Origin: Gammaproteobacteria bacterium
GTDB taxonomy: Bacteria > Pseudomonadota > Gammaproteobacteria > DAOWEP01
Assembly: GCA_030638455.1 (NCBI GenBank)
Contig: DAOWEP010000012.1
Location: forward strand, 1 to 26,784
Direction of reading: 5' to 3'
DNA: 26,784 nt
The position numbers and the translations under genes were made by a program. The notes under the pieces are model-generated. The model had not been told where the DNA came from, searched no databases, and saw only the letters and a program-made list of their open reading frames with translations. Positions within the stretch are counted from its first letter, which is position 1, and each line of letters opens with the position of its first letter. Below, one piece after another: positions 23,390-26,784 of the stretch.

Positions 23390-23587
23390 ATGAAAAATTT
23401 TATATTTCTGATATCAGGGCTACTGGCATTATATTACTCGTCTATTTCTACGGTATATGGTGCGATGACAGACCATGGCATAGGGGGCATGATGGAGGAT
23501 GCTGTATCTGTTCCTGAGCCGGGAACTACCGCACTCCTGGGCATTGGTTTGCTTGCTTTGTTTGTTGTTGGAAAATTAAAAAAATAG
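23390..23587 (+). CDS. PEP-CTERM sorting-signal miniprotein
   Basis: 65 residues from ATG 23390 (a GTG two codons upstream is also possible). A signal peptide (FIFLISGLLALYYSSISTVYG) is followed by only about 20 mature residues (MTDHGIGGMMEDAVS) and then a complete PEP-CTERM tail: VPEPGTTALLGIGLLALFVVGKLKK, that is, PEP motif, membrane helix and basic end. The tail is recognised and cleaved by an exosortase, which is not encoded here. The mature peptide is very short and Met/Gly/His/Asp-rich, so it may be a structural or matrix peptide. A sigma-54-like promoter precedes it. Confidence 0.82.
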   Translation: MKNFIFLISGLLALYYSSISTVYGAMTDHGIGGMMEDAVSVPEPGTTALLGIGLLALFVVGKLKK

Positions 23588-23786
23588 CCATTGATGGCAA
23601 TACCCGCTATTAGAGTAGACCGCATAGAATAGGACACACTTTTATATTGCAATCTAATAGTTCTAGCATTTTATCTTTACTCCTATTGTTCAAAATGCAA
23701 ACCGATACTCCTTATAAGTCTCTTGATGTTCTACCCTGCAGCCTGTTGCGGAATAGTTTATTTTTCAAAATCGAACAAAATGAAAA

Positions 23787-24245
23787 ATGAGTAACAAAAA
23801 TATGCGGTTATTATTATTGGCAGTAATATGGCTTGCTTTGATACCTGTTCAGGCAGATGTATATCGCTGGGTAGATGAAGACGGGGCCGTGCATTTTGGT
23901 GACAGGCCAGCAAACAAACAATCAGCAGAAAAAATCGAGATCAAGACCGATACGATAACAAATAACCAGGGTCAGGGTAATCGACTAAGAAAGCAACAGC
24001 ATTTGTTATCGGTTATGGATGAAGAACGAAAGATCAACAAACAAAAACAGGCAAAGGAAAAGAAAGACAAGCAGGTGGTTATCGCTAACTGTAAACGTGC
24101 ACAGAAAGCACTGGATGATTATTTAAGGAGCAGTGTTCTTTTTGATGTTGATAAATCAGGAAACAAGTTATATTTACCTGATCAGATACGCGAAGAGGAG
24201 ATAAAGAAAGCCAGGGCGGCAATTGAATATTGGTGTAAGAAATAG
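23787..24245 (+). CDS. DUF4124 family exported protein
   Basis: 152 residues (ATG 23787; another ATG at 23802 would also leave the signal intact). A signal peptide (LLLLAVIWLALIPVQA) is followed by the DUF4124 motif DVYRWVDEDGAVHFGDRPA, a small beta-hairpin common in proteobacterial envelope proteins. The remainder is a Lys/Gln-rich helix (EERKINKQKQAKEKKDKQ) with Cys residues in IANCKRAQ and YWCKK that may form a disulfide. The function is unknown. A strong hairpin follows directly, shared with the peroxiredoxin gene. Confidence 0.82.
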   Translation: MSNKNMRLLLLAVIWLALIPVQADVYRWVDEDGAVHFGDRPANKQSAEKIEIKTDTITNNQGQGNRLRKQQHLLSVMDEERKINKQKQAKEKKDKQVVIANCKRAQKALDDYLRSSVLFDVDKSGNKLYLPDQIREEEIKKARAAIEYWCKK

Positions 24246-24266
24246 GCGCAGAACAGGTTAATAAAT

Positions 24267-24296
24267 AGAAAGGCCGGTCATTTGACCGGCCTTTCT
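24267..24296. terminator. Bidirectional hairpin terminator between DUF4124 gene and peroxiredoxin gene
   Basis: A perfect 14-base-pair inverted repeat (AGAAAGGCCGGTCA and its complement) around two T bases lies between two convergent genes. Short T-rich ends on both strands suggest it stops transcription from both sides. Confidence 0.82.
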
Positions 24297-24334
24297 GCTC
24301 TTAGCAAAAGAGTTTTAGCGAATAGAGTTAAGAA

Positions 24335-24940
24335 CTACAGGCTATCAGCATTTTCAGCAAGATACTCAGCAACACCATTCGGGTCTGCCTTCATGCCCTT
24401 GTCACCCTTATTCCAGCCAGCAGGGCAAACTTCGCCATGCTCTTCTGTAAACTGCAGGGTATCTACCATACGCAACATTTCATCAACATTACGGCCAAGA
24501 GGCAGGTCGTTAACAACCTGATGGCGTACCATGCCTGCAGTGTCAATCAGGAATGAGCCACGAAAAGCAACCGCACCATCCGGGGTTTCAACATCATACG
24601 CCTTGCAAATACCGTGCGTCATGTCAGCTACCAGTGTGTAACCAACCTGGCCAATACCGCCTTCATTAATAGGCGTGTTGCGCCATGCGTTATGGGTGAA
24701 ATGCGAGTCAATCGAAACGCCGATTACTTCTACGTTACGCTTTTTGAATTCTTCCAGGCGATGATCAAAGGCAATCAGTTCAGATGGACAGACGAAGGTA
24801 AAGTCCAGAGGATAAAAGAAAACAACGGTATATTTTCCTGCTGTGCTTTTGGAAAAGTGGAATTCGTCGGTTATTGTGCCGTCACCGAGTACGGCGGGTG
24901 CTGTGAAATCAGGTGCCTGGCGGCCTACAAGTACTCCCAT
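24335..24940 (-). CDS. Typical 2-Cys peroxiredoxin (AhpC/Prx1 type)
   Basis: 201 residues. The peroxidatic Cys51 is in FFYPLDFTFVCPSELIAF and the resolving Cys172 in HGEVCPAGWNKGDKG; the PxxxTxxC motif and catalytic Arg (in AFRGSFLID) are intact. An additional Cys112 is present. The C-terminal VAEYLAENADSL extension resembles the Prx1/AhpC group rather than BCP. It reduces H2O2, organic peroxides and peroxynitrite in the cytoplasm; no AhpF is nearby, so the electron donor is probably a thioredoxin system. AAGGAG lies before the ATG. The 276-base gap upstream (24941-25216) contains its promoter region and the speE-like 44-base copy. Confidence 0.93.
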   Translation of the reverse strand: MGVLVGRQAPDFTAPAVLGDGTITDEFHFSKSTAGKYTVVFFYPLDFTFVCPSELIAFDHRLEEFKKRNVEVIGVSIDSHFTHNAWRNTPINEGGIGQVGYTLVADMTHGICKAYDVETPDGAVAFRGSFLIDTAGMVRHQVVNDLPLGRNVDEMLRMVDTLQFTEEHGEVCPAGWNKGDKGMKADPNGVAEYLAENADSL

Positions 24941-25164
24941 TTTCTTTCTCCTTAAAAATAATTATCTTGAGTATTTAGAATCAGTCTAAAATTGAGGTTT
25001 GTATCCTAATGCCGGATACCTGCCCGGTCAAGTTAGTTGCCTTTTTAGCCTTGTTTTACTGTAAGCATGGCTAACCAGCCGGATGGGTATTCTGTTGCCC
25101 CTTTGACGGTTTGTCCAATAAATAATTTCAATATCAAATAGTTAGGATTCTAATGGTGGTATAC

Positions 25165-25208
25165 GGGTCATCATTAGAGCCACAGGGTTTGGAGAAATAT
25201 TTTTCCGA
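25165..25208. repeat. 44-bp near-copy of an internal speE segment
   Basis: These bases match 26269-26312 inside speE, in the same orientation, at 40 of 44 positions (differences at the 8th, 21st, 22nd and 29th base). The copy starts eight bases beyond the stop codon of the glcG-like gene. On the minus strand it still encodes SEKYFSKPCGSNDDP against SEKYFPKLCGSNNDP in SpeE. No wider homology to speE is apparent around it. Confidence 0.85.
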
Positions 25209-25216
25209 TAAAACAC

Positions 25217-25723
25217 CTAAAAATTCAGTTCATCATCAATTGTATCCAGACCACTTTGAGCGCATTTTTCATCAATCTTGCCACCTGGTGCCCCAGAAAC
25301 ACCGATGCCCCCCACTAATGTCCCTGCTGCATTGATTGGCAAACCTCCGCCAACCATAAGGGCATTATTTACAAATCGGACACCGGATTGTTCTTTGCCT
25401 GCGCTGGTTTCTTCTGCCATGGTCTGGGTGCTTGTTCTAAAGCTGGCAGCGGTCCAGGCTTTGCGGGTTGCAGTCTCTGGGGTATGTGCGCCTGCAAAAC
25501 GATCACGTAACATTACCTGAGGAACACCCATGCGGTCTACAACGGCTACTGCAACCTGATAACCGGAATCCTGACAGGCTTTTAGTGTAGCCTGGGCAAG
25601 TTTTATTGCGGTTGCCGGCGTTAGCATTTGATAGTTTGCCAGCGGGGCTTCTTCGTCTGCGAATAGGTTGAATGAGAGGGAAGCCAATACCAGAGTCAGA
25701 ACTACTTTATGCAAAATGTTCAT
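25217..25723 (-). CDS. Exported GlcG/HbpS-like (heme-binding family) protein
   Basis: 168 residues from ATG 25723; AGGAG is eight bases upstream, whereas the longer frame start has none. A signal peptide (VVLTLVLASLSFNLFA, cleavage before DEEAP) precedes a GlcG/HbpS domain: TPATAIKLAQATLKACQDSG, VAVAVVDRMGVPQVMLRDR, GAHTPETATRKAWTAASFRT, and the Gly-rich end GGGLPIN...GGIGVSGAPGG. The streptomycete HbpS binds haem and iron and senses redox stress; the role of gammaproteobacterial exported members is not settled. It lies 25 bases after speE on the same strand, so they likely form an operon. Confidence 0.86.
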   Translation of the reverse strand: MNILHKVVLTLVLASLSFNLFADEEAPLANYQMLTPATAIKLAQATLKACQDSGYQVAVAVVDRMGVPQVMLRDRFAGAHTPETATRKAWTAASFRTSTQTMAEETSAGKEQSGVRFVNNALMVGGGLPINAAGTLVGGIGVSGAPGGKIDEKCAQSGLDTIDDELNF

Positions 25724-25748
25724 TAGCATTTCTCCTGTAGGGTTCAAA

Positions 25749-26666
25749 TCAACCATCACTATGAAAGTGTGCTAGTTGTTTTCGAAAAAATTCCGGCTTA
25801 GCGAAAGCAGCCTTATGTGTAGCAGTATTATAATACAGAGTTTGAAAACATCTATTATCTGCATCGCTTTCACGAAAACCCCATATTTTTGAGTCTTTGT
25901 GTGCTACCTCTTTATTGGTTACTTCCTTACAAGCCACCTTCTTACAGGCCATAGTAGCCGTCCACCAGCCTGAAGGATAACTGCACTGAAAAAAATGCAG
26001 GCTGGCGGTATCGCTATAACCGGCTGCGCGCATAGCATCATGCATGGGCTTGATAATGGATTCCATATGCAAGAGAGGTGATTCACTTTGCTGGATCAAA
26101 ATACCACCTGTGCGCAGGGCTTTGTAGCAGTCGCGGAAAAAAGCTTCGGTAAACAGGCCCGCCGCCGGGCCGATCGGATCCGTGCTATCGACGATAATAA
26201 TATCGAGGCTGTCGGGTTCAGCATTTTTTATCCACTCAATACCGTCACCGAATAAAATGGCGGCACGTGGGTCATTATTAGAGCCACAAAGTTTGGGGAA
26301 ATATTTTTCCGAGGCGCGGGTGACCAACTCATCAATATCAATCTGCCAGACCTGTTTTACCTCTTTGTGTTTAAGTACCTCACGCAGCGTGCCGCAGTCA
26401 CCGCCGCCGATAATGGCCACTCTTTCCGGTTGGTCATGCGTGAATAACACCGGGTGCGACATCATCTCATGGTAAATAAAATTATCGCGGTCAGTAAGCA
26501 TTACATAACCGTCGATTACCATCAGATTGCCAAAGGTCTCGGTTTCATACACCTCAATCCGTTGGTACGGGCTTTGTTCATCAAACAGCTTCTGTTTAAT
26601 CTTCAGGGAAAATGCAATTCCCAGCTCGTCATTGGTTTCAGTAAACCAGTTTTTATCTATCTTCAT
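25749..26666 (-). CDS. speE: Spermidine synthase (polyamine aminopropyltransferase)
   Basis: 305 residues from ATG 26666 (AGGA seven bases upstream); the longer frame adds seven unconserved residues. SpeE transfers the aminopropyl group from decarboxylated SAM to putrescine. Motifs are YQRIEVYETETFGNLMVIDG, the SAM-binding IIGGGDCGTLREVLKH, DIDELVTRASEKYFP, FGDGIEWIKN, catalytic IVDSTDPIGPA, QSESPLL and CSYPSGWWTATMA. The second Gly of the usual GGGDGG is Cys. A short insertion of three five-residue repeats (KKVAC KEVTN KEVAH, residues 242-256) follows the WWTATMA strand. No speD is nearby. The last residues run YYNTATHKAAFAKPEFF, typical of the family. It is the first gene of a probable operon with the glcG-like gene. 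Confidence 0.93.
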   Translation of the reverse strand: MKIDKNWFTETNDELGIAFSLKIKQKLFDEQSPYQRIEVYETETFGNLMVIDGYVMLTDRDNFIYHEMMSHPVLFTHDQPERVAIIGGGDCGTLREVLKHKEVKQVWQIDIDELVTRASEKYFPKLCGSNNDPRAAILFGDGIEWIKNAEPDSLDIIIVDSTDPIGPAAGLFTEAFFRDCYKALRTGGILIQQSESPLLHMESIIKPMHDAMRAAGYSDTASLHFFQCSYPSGWWTATMACKKVACKEVTNKEVAHKDSKIWGFRESDADNRCFQTLYYNTATHKAAFAKPEFFRKQLAHFHSDG

Positions 26667-26711
26667 TAGTTTTTCCTGGATTTCCAAAGGCCGCTAATTA
26701 ATATATTTGAC

Positions 26712-26784
26712 GTCATTCCGGCGTATGCCGGAATCCAGAATACGCTGTAGTTTAACACGTGGATTCCGGATCTCCGCTATGCTC
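26712..26784. repeat. Palindromic interspersed repeat (MITE/REP-like), cut by window end
   Basis: ATTCCGGC-GTAT-GCCGGAAT (26715-26734) is a perfect palindrome in the style of the widely scattered GTCATTCCxGC...GCxGGAATCCAG elements. CCGGAATCCA (26728-26737) is repeated inverted as TGGATTCCGG (26760-26769), the start of the second arm, so the element is a pair of inverted palindromes continuing past the edge. It lies in the speE upstream region. Confidence 0.82.

Noticed and set aside
25153..25335. Small plus-strand open frame spanning the speE-like copy
   Set aside because: It overlaps the glcG-like gene in antisense and resembles only the antisense frame of speE, so it follows from the 44-base copy rather than being a gene.

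Overview
The window reads as a chromosomal segment of a moderately AT-rich gammaproteobacterium, probably an environmental non-enteric lineage. The clues are the ubiK-comM / glnK-amtB neighbourhood known from Pseudomonas-like and Chromatiales-like genomes, together with a TorF-type porin, a TIGR04211-type SH3 protein, a PEP-CTERM protein, a DsrE-like protein and a dual CDGSH protein. No phage, IS, rRNA or CRISPR array was seen. The species cannot be named from this sequence.

Layout. 1-5035 (+): a 5'-truncated DsbA, an AlsS/BudB-type acetolactate synthase, an EEP-family phosphodiesterase or nuclease, and a diguanylate cyclase with a repeated helical N-terminus. 5036-6943: a TorF porin with a predicted NtrC/sigma-54 promoter, a strong terminator, tRNA-Arg(CCG) on the minus strand, and a membrane-anchored cytochrome c5. 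7017-9435: an FHA protein, an Arg-rich hexapeptide-repeat protein, an SH3/coiled-coil membrane protein and a YbaK-type deacylase. 9468-12658 (-): a likely four-gene operon of MerR-like regulator, ParA fused to a CBM48/AMPK-type glycogen-binding domain, a degenerate MinD/FlhG-like protein and an unknown protein. 12798-16035 (-): a nitronate-monooxygenase-like enzyme with a Cys-rich tail, ComM and UbiK. 16104-18038 (+): the glnK-amtB operon with NtrC sites, a sigma-54 promoter and a terminator. 18317-21484: a periplasmic rhodanese, an orphan sensor kinase, and on the opposite strand a dual-CDGSH gene followed by a periplasmic DsrE-like gene. 21654-23062 (+): fetA-fetB. 23390-24296: a PEP-CTERM miniprotein with its own sigma-54-like promoter, a DUF4124 protein and a bidirectional terminator. 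24335-26666 (-): 2-Cys peroxiredoxin, and speE followed by a GlcG/HbpS-like gene. The last 70 bases are a palindromic interspersed repeat.

Most notable observations. (1) ParA-CBM48 with a P-loop-less MinD/FlhG-like partner, which may be a ParA-type positioning system for glycogen or polysaccharide bodies; this function is inference. (2) The torF porin promoter copies the geometry of the glnK-amtB promoter, with an NtrC-like site pair at the same distances (within one base) from a GG-N10-GC sigma-54 core. This puts the porin in the nitrogen-stress regulon. (3) The CDGSH gene carries an in-frame A AAA AAG heptamer at exactly the point where a -1 shift restores its second CDGSH motif and stop codon. 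This may be programmed frameshifting, an indel, or a base-calling error. (4) A 44-bp near-copy of an internal speE segment lies just after the glcG-like gene.
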